This document shows, piece by piece, positions 9,875-19,462 of a stretch of DNA of 38,199 nucleotides. The translations under genes were made by a program, and so were the position numbers. The stretch lies in the NCBI GenBank assembly GCA_946629665.1, contig CAMOYC010000003.1:1-38199 (forward strand), given 5' to 3'. The notes under the pieces were generated by a model. That model was not told the DNA's origin and searched no databases. It was given only the letters and a program-made list of their open reading frames with translations. The stretch is from an uncultured Lachnospiraceae bacterium. Lineage in GTDB: Bacteria; Bacillota; Clostridia; Lachnospirales; Lachnospiraceae. Within the stretch, counting starts at the first letter, position 1. Every line of letters starts with the position of its first letter.

Positions 9875-11050
9875 ATGAATAACAGAATGGTAAGGCTCTA
9901 CGGTTTAAAAGAGTCTTTAACATATTATTATAAGAAACATGCAGACATTATCCGTCCGATCCTGAAAGGAATCATTTCTCTGCTGTCGCTGCTTATCCTG
10001 CGGCAACTGTTCTTGTATAACGATTCCAGGATCTTCCTCTGGATGATCGTCGTCGTGTCCCTGATCCAGGCTTTCGTTCCGCTGGCTTTCCTGTATTACA
10101 CCGGAACAGTGCTGATCGCTGTCCAGCTGTGGAGTGTTTCCATGGATATTACCGTCGGCTTTCTTGCCCTGATCCTGGCAGGATGGCTGCTCTTTGTGCG
10201 GCTGGACGGAAAGTATGCCTGTGTTGCGATCATTACGCCGGTCCTGTTCTGGCTCAGGATGGAATACCTGATCCCGGTGATCCTTGGCATCACGATCGGC
10301 TACGGTGTGATCCTGCCGGTTGGTCTTGGAACCCTGATCTACTATATGGGACTTTACACAGCGGATGCCAGTTCCCTTCTGATGACGACATCCGGCTCCG
10401 GTCTGGGCTCCGGCCTCCAGAGGATTGTAGGTCTCATGGTGATGGATAAGAAACTGCTGGTCATCCTGATCAGTTTCAGTCTGGTCATCTTTATTGCGGA
10501 CCGGCTCAACCGGATGTTCCATGAGAGCGCCTGGTTATTTTCCATTGTGATCGGCCATATCGCATTGGCTCTGCTGCTCCTGTCAGGCAAGTACATTTTC
10601 GAACTGGATTATTCGATCTGGCGCGTTTTCCTTGGGGCAGTTCTGGGAATCGCGATCTGCGTCGTTCTGTGGTTCTTCCGGGGAATCGGAGATGTTTCAA
10701 GAATGGAGAGGGCAACCTTCGAGGATGATGAATACATTTATTATGTGAAGGCGGTGCCCAAGATCAAAGTACCTGCTAAGAATGTTACAGTCACCAGGAT
10801 CGAAGCGGATGAAGATGAGATGATGGATGACCTGGAATTTGAGCAGGGAGAGGATGAGGCTGCCGAGGAAGGAGCTGCTGAGTCTGATGAAGACGGCCTG
10901 GATGAGCAGGTGCCGGAGGAGGAAACAGAAGAAGCAGCTAAAGAAGCAGAAGAAAAAGAAATAAAAGCAGAAAAAGAAGAAGCCCGGACTGAAGAGCGGG
11001 AAACTGCCGGGACCGACAGTCCGGAAGACAATGTATCAGATAAGGCCTGA
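9875..11050 (+). CDS. Uncharacterised polytopic membrane protein with acidic low-complexity cytoplasmic tail
   Basis: ATG at 9875 after TTGAGGG; many TM segments, then a Glu/Asp/Ala/Lys-rich tail; directly upstream of cdaA. Confidence 0.8.
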   Translation: MNNRMVRLYGLKESLTYYYKKHADIIRPILKGIISLLSLLILRQLFLYNDSRIFLWMIVVVSLIQAFVPLAFLYYTGTVLIAVQLWSVSMDITVGFLALILAGWLLFVRLDGKYACVAIITPVLFWLRMEYLIPVILGITIGYGVILPVGLGTLIYYMGLYTADASSLLMTTSGSGLGSGLQRIVGLMVMDKKLLVILISFSLVIFIADRLNRMFHESAWLFSIVIGHIALALLLLSGKYIFELDYSIWRVFLGAVLGIAICVVLWFFRGIGDVSRMERATFEDDEYIYYVKAVPKIKVPAKNVTVTRIEADEDEMMDDLEFEQGEDEAAEEGAAESDEDGLDEQVPEEETEEAAKEAEEKEIKAEKEEARTEERETAGTDSPEDNVSDKA

Positions 11051-11114
11051 ACACCACAATAAAGATGCAGAGGAAAGCATCACCAATCTTGAAAAAGGGG
11101 TCTGAAAACAGATT

Positions 11115-12020
11115 ATGAGATTCATGGATACAGAACAGATAGAAAAAGTCATAAGCGATATGATAGCAGGGTTCTCATTGCCTCAGATCGAGCTGAATGA
11201 TGTTCTTGATATCATCATTATCAGTATCATCATCTATCAGGTGATCAAGTGGGTCCAGCTGACGAGAGCGTGGACATTGTTTAAGGGTATCGTCGTTCTC
11301 CTGGTCTGTGCCCTGTTCGCATCCTTGCTGCAATTGCACACGATTTCCTGGCTGCTGTCCAACTCCCTGGGAGTAGGAATCACAGCCCTGATGATCATCT
11401 TCCAGCCTGAACTGCGAAGAGCGCTTGAGCAGATCGGACGGCAGAGGCTGTTCAGCAATCTTTTCAATACGGATCCTCTGAGAGATGAGAATATGATCAC
11501 GCAGGAAACGATCGCGGACCTGGCCCTCGCATGTTCAAAAATGTCACGGGTCAAGACCGGAGCATTGATCGTGATCGAGCAGTCGGTCGGTCTCGGGGAG
11601 TACGAGAGGAATGGAATTCCTATTGATGCGGTAGTGAGCAGTGCTCTGCTGATCAATATATTTGAACATAACACACCACTACATGATGGTGCGGTGATCA
11701 TCAGAGGGAATCGTGTTTCCTCCGCGACCTGCTACCTGCCCCTGACAGAAAGAACCGATATCGGAAAAGAGCTTGGCACCAGACATCGGGCAGCGATCGG
11801 TGTCAGTGAGGTGTCCGATGCGGTTACCCTGGTCGTATCGGAAGAGACCGGAGCGATCACCCTTGTGAAGGATGGCACTCTCTATCTGGATCTGAATCGT
11901 TCGACCCTGACGGAAATGCTGAATAAGATGCTCGTTACCATTCCGGAAAAGGAAGACACAAAGGGCGTCTTTAAAATGTGGAAGGGATTGCTGCGCAATG
12001 AAAAAAATAACGGAGAATAA
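11115..12020 (+). CDS. cdaA: Diadenylate cyclase (DAC domain, membrane type)
   Basis: Three TM segments plus PLHDGAVIIRGNRV, LGTRHRAAIGVSEVSDAVTLVVSEETGAI. Confidence 0.95.
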   Translation: MRFMDTEQIEKVISDMIAGFSLPQIELNDVLDIIIISIIIYQVIKWVQLTRAWTLFKGIVVLLVCALFASLLQLHTISWLLSNSLGVGITALMIIFQPELRRALEQIGRQRLFSNLFNTDPLRDENMITQETIADLALACSKMSRVKTGALIVIEQSVGLGEYERNGIPIDAVVSSALLINIFEHNTPLHDGAVIIRGNRVSSATCYLPLTERTDIGKELGTRHRAAIGVSEVSDAVTLVVSEETGAITLVKDGTLYLDLNRSTLTEMLNKMLVTIPEKEDTKGVFKMWKGLLRNEKNNGE

Positions 12021-13245
12021 CCTTTATACAAGACTGACCAATAATCTGCCCATGAAATTGCTCTCCGTTGTCCTGGCTTTTTTTGTCTGGCTTCTGGTTA
12101 CCAACATTAATGATCCGGAGACGACAAGGAGATTCTATGATATTCCGGTTCATATTGTGAATGAAGATGCACTTACGGACCGGAATTACGGCTATGAGAT
12201 CCTGGAAGGGAAAACGGTGGATATTACAGTCACCGGGAAAAAGTCTGTTATGCGGAAGGTTTCTGCTGGCAGCTTTACAGCCACAGCAGACTTATCAAAA
12301 CTATCTGATGTCTATGCAGTCCCCATCAAAGTGACTGCCGGACCCCTGACAGAATCCCTTGATATCAGGCTGATGGATGTCGATACTTTAAAGGTCAAGA
12401 TTGATAAGAAGATCTCAGTGAGTGTCCCGGTTACCACGGAAGTGACCGGAGAGCCGGCGGCCGGCTACGCGGTCGGCAAGAAGTCTTCGACTCCCAACCT
12501 CATAGAGATCACCGGACCGCAAAGCCTTGTAGATACTGCTAAGGAAGTGAGAGTCAGCCTCTCTGTTGCAGGGGCAACCTCCGATGTGACGGACATCGTG
12601 AAACCCGCCGTCTACAATATCAGCGGGGACCGGATCGATGAAGATCAGATCGAGATGGATACAAGCAGTATCAAGGTGGAAGCGAATATCTGGAAGACAA
12701 AAGAAGTGGATGTGGAACTGAATTATACCGGATCTCCTGCGGAAGGATATGAGCTTGTCTCCTTCAACTATGAGCCCCAGAAGCTTACGATCACGGCACC
12801 GGACGACGAGCTGGACGAGATCGACAAGATCACTCTGGAGTCCGTTTCCATCGATGGCCTGACCAAGAATTATGAAGAAGATATCGACCTGACCCAGATC
12901 ACACTCCCGGGGGATGTCACTCTCACGGATGAGACAACGGACATCAAGGTGAAGGCTGTTATTGAAAAACTGGATAACTATAAGGTGAACTTTAAGAAGA
13001 AGGATATCAGAGTGGAAGGCGGTGACGGCTATACCGTGACCTACGATGAGGATAACGAGTATTCGATCACGGTCTACGGAACCAAAACCACCGTGTCAAA
13101 ATTAAAAGGGAAAGACTTTGATCCCTGGATCAATGTGGAAGGCCTTGAGGCCGGAAGCCATGATATGACAGTACATGTCAAGGAAGTGGAAGGTGTTTCC
13201 ATACAGAAGACCCCCACGATCGGTATTACCCTGAAAGCAAGATAA
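11998..13245 (+). CDS. cdaR: YbbR-like domain protein, regulator of diadenylate cyclase
   Basis: N-terminal TM (LLSVVLAFFVWLLVTNINDPE), repeated YbbR-type beta modules, 23-nt overlap with cdaA. Confidence 0.9.
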   Translation: MKKITENNLYTRLTNNLPMKLLSVVLAFFVWLLVTNINDPETTRRFYDIPVHIVNEDALTDRNYGYEILEGKTVDITVTGKKSVMRKVSAGSFTATADLSKLSDVYAVPIKVTAGPLTESLDIRLMDVDTLKVKIDKKISVSVPVTTEVTGEPAAGYAVGKKSSTPNLIEITGPQSLVDTAKEVRVSLSVAGATSDVTDIVKPAVYNISGDRIDEDQIEMDTSSIKVEANIWKTKEVDVELNYTGSPAEGYELVSFNYEPQKLTITAPDDELDEIDKITLESVSIDGLTKNYEEDIDLTQITLPGDVTLTDETTDIKVKAVIEKLDNYKVNFKKKDIRVEGGDGYTVTYDEDNEYSITVYGTKTTVSKLKGKDFDPWINVEGLEAGSHDMTVHVKEVEGVSIQKTPTIGITLKAR

Positions 13246-13259
13246 GAAAGTGAGATCAG

Positions 13260-14033
13260 ATGATAACAAGTACTTCAAATGCCAGGATTAAAAACCTCGT
13301 GCATCTGAAGAAGAATGCGAGGGCCCGAAAACAGGAAGGTGCTTTCCTGGTCGAGGGCCCTCGTATGTTCTTTGAGGTGCCGAAGGACAGGATACTCGAA
13401 GCTTATGTGACTAAGAGCTTTGAAGAGAAATATAAGACAGAGCTGGCCGGATGCTCCTATGAGCTGGTCACTGAGGAGGTCTGCCGCCGTATCTGTGATA
13501 CCAGGACTCCCCAGGGGGCGGCAGCGCTGGTCCGCCGGGACGAGACCCGGGTGGAGGACCTTCTTGATAAAAGCCCGAAGCCCTTCCTGATCCTGTTGGA
13601 GAACCTGCAGGATCCGGGCAATCTCGGGACGATCATCCGGACTGCCGAGGCAGCCGGAGCAGACGGGATCATCATGAACGAAGGGACTGTTGACCCCTAT
13701 AATCCCAAGGTGATCCGGTCCACCATGGGGGCCATTTTCCGCGTCCCGATCATCAGCGTGCCTGACTTCCCGGGCCTGGTGAGAGAACTGGGGATGCGGG
13801 GCGTCCATGTCTATGCTGCCCACCTCCAGGGGAAGATCTTTTATGAATATGACTATCGGGAGGCCAGCGCCTTTCTGATCGGAAATGAAGGAAACGGTCT
13901 CTCGGATGAGATCAGCGGGCTGGCGGAGAGGAAGATCCGTATCCCCATGGAGGGCTCGGTGGAGTCCCTGAACGCCTCCGTAGCGGCGACGATCATCATG
14001 TACGAAACCGTCCGTCAGAGGTCATGGACATAA
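13260..14033 (+). CDS. TrmH/SpoU family RNA 2'-O-methyltransferase
   Basis: ILLENLQDPGNLGTIIRTAEAAGADGII, IGNEGNGLSDEI, IPMEGSVESLNASVAATIIMYE motifs. Confidence 0.93.
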   Translation: MITSTSNARIKNLVHLKKNARARKQEGAFLVEGPRMFFEVPKDRILEAYVTKSFEEKYKTELAGCSYELVTEEVCRRICDTRTPQGAAALVRRDETRVEDLLDKSPKPFLILLENLQDPGNLGTIIRTAEAAGADGIIMNEGTVDPYNPKVIRSTMGAIFRVPIISVPDFPGLVRELGMRGVHVYAAHLQGKIFYEYDYREASAFLIGNEGNGLSDEISGLAERKIRIPMEGSVESLNASVAATIIMYETVRQRSWT

Positions 14034-14241
14034 GTTACAATGAAAAAAATTGGTTTTGGTAAATTTCATCAAAAATATCACAAAACTGAAAGAAATTAAT
14101 CCGACTTATCATGCAATTAGTCTATAGAAATGTGCAAAATCCTTAATCTGTCTAAATACATGTTATAAATTTTGTGCTAAGATATATATATCAATGGGCT
14201 GTATGCCTATAACAAGAACTTATTATTAGGAGGGTTTTATT

Positions 14242-15738
14242 ATGGCTAAGTACATGATGGCGTTAGACGCTGGTACAACTAGTAACCGTTGTATCCTTTT
14301 CAACGAGAAGGGTGAGATTTGCAGCGTAGCACAGGAAGAGTTCACACAGTACTATCCTCAGCCGGGTTGGGTTGAGCATGATGCTAATGAAATCTGGAAC
14401 ACACAGTATTCTGTAGCTAAGAAGGCTATGGAGCAGTTAGGTGTTACAGCTGCTGATATCGCTGGTATCGGTATCACCAATCAGCGTGAGACAACAATTG
14501 TTTGGGATAAAGTTACAGGCGAGCCTGTATTCCATGCAATCGTATGGCAGTGCCGTCGTACATCCGAGTACTGTGATTCCTTAAAGGACAAAGGCTTAGT
14601 TGACTCCATCAGAGAGAAGACCGGTCTTGTTATCGATGCTTACTTCTCCGGCTCCAAGATCCGCTGGATCCTTGAGAACGTTCCTGGCGTTCGCGAGAGA
14701 GCAGAGAAGGGTGAGTTATTCTTTGGTAACGTTGATACATGGCTGATCTACAAGCTCTCCGGCGGAAAGCTCCATGTAACAGATTACTCCAACGCTTCCA
14801 GAACCATGCTCTTCAACATCAACACACTTCAGTGGGATGATGAGATCCTTGCAGAGCTGAACATTCCGAAGTCCATGCTTCCTACAGCTTGCCCGAGCAG
14901 CCAGATTTATGGTATGACAGACGAGGCTGTATTTGGCGGACGTATTCCGATCGCAGGCGCAGCTGGTGACCAGCAGGCAGCTCTGTTCGGACAGACATGT
15001 TTCACAGCAGGTGAGGCTAAGAACACATATGGTACCGGTACATTCATGCTTATGAACATTGGTACAGAGAAGAAGTTATCCGAGAACGGACTTGTTACAA
15101 CAATCGCTTGGGGCGTTGATGGCAAGGTTGAGTACGCATTCGAGGGTTCCGTATTCGTAGCTGGTGCTGCTATCCAGTGGCTCCGTGACGAGGTTAAGAT
15201 CGTTGACGCTGCTCCGGATTCCGAGTTCTTCTGTAACAAGGTTGCAGATACAAACGGATGTTATGTAGTTCCTGCTTTCACAGGACTTGGAGCTCCTCAC
15301 TGGGATCAGTACGCTCGTGGTGTTATCGTTGGTCTTACCCGTGGATGTAACAAGGCTCACATCATCCGTGCAACCGTTGAGTCCCTGGCATATCAGACAT
15401 ATGATATCCTTGAGGCTATGCAGGCTGACGCTGGTGTTAAACTTGCTGCACTTAAGGTTGACGGCGGAGCTTGTAAGAACGACTTCCTGATGCAGTTCCA
15501 GGCTGACATCATTGATGCTCCGGTTCTTCGTCCTCAGTGCGTTGAGACAACAGCTATGGGTGCTGCTTACTTAGCAGGTCTTGCAGTTGGATACTGGAAC
15601 AGCAAAGAAGACGTTATTGCTAACTGGGCTATCGACAAAGAGTTCACACCGGCTATGGATGCTGACAAGCGTGCAGCACTTCTGAAGGGCTGGAAGAAAG
15701 CTGTTAAACTTTCCTACGGATGGGCTAAGGAAGACTAA
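14242..15738 (+). CDS. glpK: Glycerol kinase
   Basis: [61 protein letters not shown]. Confidence 0.96.
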   Translation: MAKYMMALDAGTTSNRCILFNEKGEICSVAQEEFTQYYPQPGWVEHDANEIWNTQYSVAKKAMEQLGVTAADIAGIGITNQRETTIVWDKVTGEPVFHAIVWQCRRTSEYCDSLKDKGLVDSIREKTGLVIDAYFSGSKIRWILENVPGVRERAEKGELFFGNVDTWLIYKLSGGKLHVTDYSNASRTMLFNINTLQWDDEILAELNIPKSMLPTACPSSQIYGMTDEAVFGGRIPIAGAAGDQQAALFGQTCFTAGEAKNTYGTGTFMLMNIGTEKKLSENGLVTTIAWGVDGKVEYAFEGSVFVAGAAIQWLRDEVKIVDAAPDSEFFCNKVADTNGCYVVPAFTGLGAPHWDQYARGVIVGLTRGCNKAHIIRATVESLAYQTYDILEAMQADAGVKLAALKVDGGACKNDFLMQFQADIIDAPVLRPQCVETTAMGAAYLAGLAVGYWNSKEDVIANWAIDKEFTPAMDADKRAALLKGWKKAVKLSYGWAKED

Positions 15739-15798
15739 TCACAGTCTGAAAAAGCATTACTTGGGGAGTTGCTTGAATTAGCAATATAATTTAGTTTC

Positions 15799-15843
15799 AA
15801 AGGGTCGTGTGTTTCTTAACTGAGAGGCATGCGGCCCTTTTTT
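15799..15843 (+). terminator. Terminator downstream of glpK
   Basis: AAAGGGTCGTGTG ... CATGCGGCCCTTTTTT stem with T-run. Confidence 0.7.
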
Positions 15844-15900
15844 CAGGAGGACCTTTGACAGCCGGGATGCCAAAGGTCCTGCTATGCGGGAGAAAAGAAA

Positions 15901-16809
15901 ATGACACTGGCACAGCTTAGATATGTGGTAGCGGTCTCGGAAGCAGGTTCCATGAATGAGGCCGCAAAAAGATTATACATAACCCAGCCCAGCCTCTCCG
16001 CTGCGATCAAAGAGCTGGAGGAGGAGATCGGCCTGCGCGTGTTCCGCCGAACGAATCGGGGGATCACGGTAACGCCGGAGGGACAGGAATTCATCGGATA
16101 TGCGATGCAGATGATCAGTCAGTTTGAACTGATGGAGTCCCGTTATATTGGAAATGAGATGCGCAAGGAGAAGTTTGCCGTATCGACCCAGCACTATACC
16201 TTTGCGGTGGAGGCCTTCGTGAAGATGGTAAAGTGCTTCGGGATGGAGAACTATGAGTTTGCCATCAAGGAGGGACGGACCTCCGATGTGCTGGAGGATG
16301 TCAGGGATTTTGTCAGCGAGATTGGTATTTTATATCTGGATTCCTTTAACGAAAAGTTTCTGAGGAAACTGTTCCGGGAATACAATATAGAATTTCATGA
16401 ATTATTCAAGTGCAGGATCTATGCGTATCTGTGGAAGGGCCATCCCTTAGCGAAGAAGGAGATGATCACCCTGACAGAGCTGTCCGATTACCCCTGCCTG
16501 TCCTTTGACCAGGGACGGAGCAACGCATTTTATTTTGCGGAAGAAGTGCTCAGTACCTATGATTATAAGCAGCTGATCAAGGTGAATGACCGGTCCACCA
16601 TGCTGAACCTGATGAAGGGGCTGAATGGCTATACCCTGTGTTCGGGGATCATCTGCGAGGAGCTGAACGGAGAGGAATACTGTGCGGTGCGGCTGGATTC
16701 AGAAGAGGAGATGACCATCGGCTATCTCGCCCGAAAGGGGGTCGGTCTCAGCCGGATGGGACAGATCTATGTGGAAGAGATCATGCAGTACCAGGATAAA
16801 GTGTACTGA
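15901..16809 (+). CDS. LysR family transcriptional regulator
   Basis: MTLAQLRYVVAVSEAGSMNEAAKRLYITQPSLSAAIKELEEEIGLRVFRRTNRG wHTH. Confidence 0.95.
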   Translation: MTLAQLRYVVAVSEAGSMNEAAKRLYITQPSLSAAIKELEEEIGLRVFRRTNRGITVTPEGQEFIGYAMQMISQFELMESRYIGNEMRKEKFAVSTQHYTFAVEAFVKMVKCFGMENYEFAIKEGRTSDVLEDVRDFVSEIGILYLDSFNEKFLRKLFREYNIEFHELFKCRIYAYLWKGHPLAKKEMITLTELSDYPCLSFDQGRSNAFYFAEEVLSTYDYKQLIKVNDRSTMLNLMKGLNGYTLCSGIICEELNGEEYCAVRLDSEEEMTIGYLARKGVGLSRMGQIYVEEIMQYQDKVY

Positions 16810-16868
16810 TACCTCCCGGGTCATGCAGGATCCGGTTGCCGGTCTGGGATATAATGCTTCAGCCTGAT

Positions 16869-16895
16869 ATAGATTTTGACTATAGCTGGCTGTAT
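16869..16895. promoter_or_regulatory. Candidate LysR-type operator (T-N11-A) upstream of metN
   Basis: ATAG-ATTTTGA-CTAT dyad at 16869-16883, immediately continued by ATAG-CTGGCTG-TAT. Confidence 0.4.
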
Positions 16896-16963
16896 TTTTT
16901 TGCAATTAGCTTTTTCTGATCAGAAATGATATAGTTAGGAGCGGGAACCCAAATAGAAACGAG

Positions 16964-17722
16964 GTGGCAATTTTGCCTGAAATTGTAATTGAAAATGTTA
17001 GCAAGACTTTTGAGACAAAGGACGGACAGGTGCAGGCCCTGAAGAATGTCAGCCTGGAGATTGAATCCGGAGATATCTATGGGATCATTGGCATGAGCGG
17101 CGCCGGCAAATCAACCCTGGTCCGGTGTATCAATTATTTAGAAGTGCCGACGGAAGGCAGAGTGCTGATCAATGACAAGGCTCTTGGAGATTTCTCGGAG
17201 AAGGAGCTCAGGGAGCAGAGGCAGGAGATCGGTATGATCTTTCAGAATTTTAATCTGCTGATGCAGAAGAATGTACTGGAGAATGTATGCTTTCCCCTTT
17301 ATATACAGAGGAAGTCCAAGGCAGAAGCAAAAGAAAGAGCAATGGAACTTCTGGAGATCGTAGGACTTGAGGGCAGAAGCAAGACATATCCTGCCCAGTT
17401 ATCCGGCGGGCAGAAGCAGAGAGTTGCGATCGCAAGAGCCCTGGCTTCCAAACCGAAGATCCTTTTATGTGATGAGGCAACAAGTGCCCTTGATCCGCAG
17501 ACGACCAGTTCGATCCTGGAACTTCTTAAGACGATCAATGAGAAGTTCCACATCACGATCGTGATCATCACCCACCAGATGTCGGTGGTGAAGGAGATCT
17601 GCTCCCATGTGGCCATCCTCAAAGAAGGAGAGGTCGTGGAAACCGGAACGATCGATGAGATATTCGAGAATCCGCAGACCGAAGAAGCGAAACGCCTGCT
17701 TCAGGGAATAGGGGGTGAGTGA
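16964..17722 (+). CDS. metN: Methionine-type ABC transporter ATP-binding protein
   Basis: IGMSGAGKSTLVRCIN Walker A, LSGGQKQRVAIARAL signature, LLCDEATSALDPQTT Walker B; followed by MetI- and MetQ-like genes. Confidence 0.92.
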   Translation: MAILPEIVIENVSKTFETKDGQVQALKNVSLEIESGDIYGIIGMSGAGKSTLVRCINYLEVPTEGRVLINDKALGDFSEKELREQRQEIGMIFQNFNLLMQKNVLENVCFPLYIQRKSKAEAKERAMELLEIVGLEGRSKTYPAQLSGGQKQRVAIARALASKPKILLCDEATSALDPQTTSSILELLKTINEKFHITIVIITHQMSVVKEICSHVAILKEGEVVETGTIDEIFENPQTEEAKRLLQGIGGE

Positions 17723-18387
17723 GAGTGGTATGGACGAATGAAGTGACAGCAATGATCATCGAAGGACTGTGGGCCACCCTCTATATGACCCTCGTGTCTA
17801 CTCTTGCGGGCTATGTGTTTGGTCTGCCCCTGGGAGTGATCCTGGCGATCACCGACAGCAACGGACTGCGGCCTAATGCGGTGGTCTACAAGGTTCTGGA
17901 TGTAATCTCTAATATTTTAAGATCCATTCCATTTCTGATCCTGTTGATCCTGTTGATCCCTTTTACCACCCTGCTGGTGGGTAAAAGCTATGGTTCCACC
18001 GCAACGATCATCCCCCTGGTGATCGCGGCGATTCCTTTCATCGGCCGGATGGTGGAATCATCGATCAAGGAAGTGGATCCGGGAGTGATCGAGGCGGCGA
18101 AGTCCATGGGAGCTACGACTTTCCAGATCATCTGGCGGGTACTCCTGGTGGAGGCCAGAACCTCCCTGATCACAGGATCGACTATCACAACCGGAACGAT
18201 CCTTGGTTATTCAGCGATGGCTGGCTGTATCGGCGGCGGAGGTCTTGGTGATATCGCCATCCGTTACGGCTACTACCGTTATCAGGTGCAGATCATGATC
18301 GTAACCGTTGTGCTGCTGGTTGTGCTGGTACAGCTTTTCCAGACACTGGGAATGTTTATCGCCAACCGGCTTGACAAGAGGAAATAA
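17719..18387 (+). CDS. metI: Methionine-type ABC transporter permease
   Basis: LWATLYMTLVSTLAGYVFGLPLGVIL; MGATTFQIIWRVLLVEARTSLI; overlaps metN by 4 nt. Confidence 0.92.
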   Translation: MRVVWTNEVTAMIIEGLWATLYMTLVSTLAGYVFGLPLGVILAITDSNGLRPNAVVYKVLDVISNILRSIPFLILLILLIPFTTLLVGKSYGSTATIIPLVIAAIPFIGRMVESSIKEVDPGVIEAAKSMGATTFQIIWRVLLVEARTSLITGSTITTGTILGYSAMAGCIGGGGLGDIAIRYGYYRYQVQIMIVTVVLLVVLVQLFQTLGMFIANRLDKRK

Positions 18388-18454
18388 ACCTCTTGATGCC
18401 GGGGAGACCGGCATTCAGGTTTATCATATCAAGAAGAATATAAGGAGGTACAGT

Positions 18455-19273
18455 ATGAGAAAATTATTCGCATTGCTTTTAGCAGTAAGCCTGGCAATCG
18501 CAAGTCTGGCAGGATGCGGCGCATCAGGAAGCGGGGAGAGTGAGACTGAGACGATTACGGTAGCAGCAACTCCGACACCACATGCGGAGATCCTGGAACA
18601 GGCAAAGCCGATTCTGAAAGAAAAGGGATATGATCTTCAGGTTACAGAGTTTGAAGACTATGTACAGCCGAATGAGATCGTTGAGAGTGGTGAGCTTGAC
18701 GCCAACTACTTCCAGCATATTCCTTATCTTGAGAGTTTCAATGAGGAGAGAGGAACCAGCCTGGTCAATGCAGGCGGAATCCACTATGAGCCTTTCGGAA
18801 TCTATCCGTCTGAAAAGAAGAGTCTGGATGAACTGGCTGAGGGAGACCACATCGCAGTGCCCAACGACACGACCAACGAGGCGCGTGCTTTACTGCTTCT
18901 CCAGGATAACGGGATCATCACCCTCAAGGAGGGTGCAGGCCTGGAAGCAACCAAGGCTGACATCGTTGACAATCCCAAGAAGGTTGAGATCGTTGAGCTC
19001 GAGGCAGCAGGAGTTGCCCGCGCCAAAGGTGCAGATTTTATTGTATTGAACGGAAACTATGCGCTGGCTGCCGGCTTCTCTGTATCCAAGGATGCACTGG
19101 CCTTTGAGTCTGCAGATTCTGAAGCAGCGAAAACCTATGTGAATGTCATTGCAGTAAAAGAAGGAAATGAAAACAGCGAAAAGATCAAAGCTTTGGTTGA
19201 TGTTCTGAAATCCGATGAGATCAAAAAATACATCAACGATACTTATGACGGAGCTGTAATTCCTTTTGAATAA
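18455..19273 (+). CDS. metQ: MetQ/NlpA family substrate-binding lipoprotein
   Basis: ATG at 18455 after AAGGAGG; lipobox LASLAGCG; TVAATPTPHAEILEQAKPILKEKGYDLQVTEFEDYVQPN. Confidence 0.92.
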   Translation: MRKLFALLLAVSLAIASLAGCGASGSGESETETITVAATPTPHAEILEQAKPILKEKGYDLQVTEFEDYVQPNEIVESGELDANYFQHIPYLESFNEERGTSLVNAGGIHYEPFGIYPSEKKSLDELAEGDHIAVPNDTTNEARALLLLQDNGIITLKEGAGLEATKADIVDNPKKVEIVELEAAGVARAKGADFIVLNGNYALAAGFSVSKDALAFESADSEAAKTYVNVIAVKEGNENSEKIKALVDVLKSDEIKKYINDTYDGAVIPFE

Positions 19274-19319
19274 AATGAAAACTCTGACCGGCCTGCGGGC
19301 GGAAGAAGAATAAAGACAG

Positions 19320-19352
19320 GAGAGGCGGCTGACGGTTGTCTCTCTTTTCAAA
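19320..19352 (+). terminator. Candidate terminator downstream of metQ
   Basis: GAGAGGCGGCT-GAC-GGTTGTCTCTC (several G-U pairs) then TTTT. Confidence 0.5.
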
Positions 19353-19462
19353 TTGACAGACCTATTCCCAGAATATATAATTTTATCATAGAACAAGAAG
19401 ACAGGTTGGTGATCAGAGACCTCAGGTCTTATGCCGTTTGCTATATAAGGGGAAGGGTATTT

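Noticed and set aside
17939-17960. Short tandem repeat CTGTTGATC in metI
   Set aside because: Encodes LLILLI-type TM residues; explained by coding of a hydrophobic helix.
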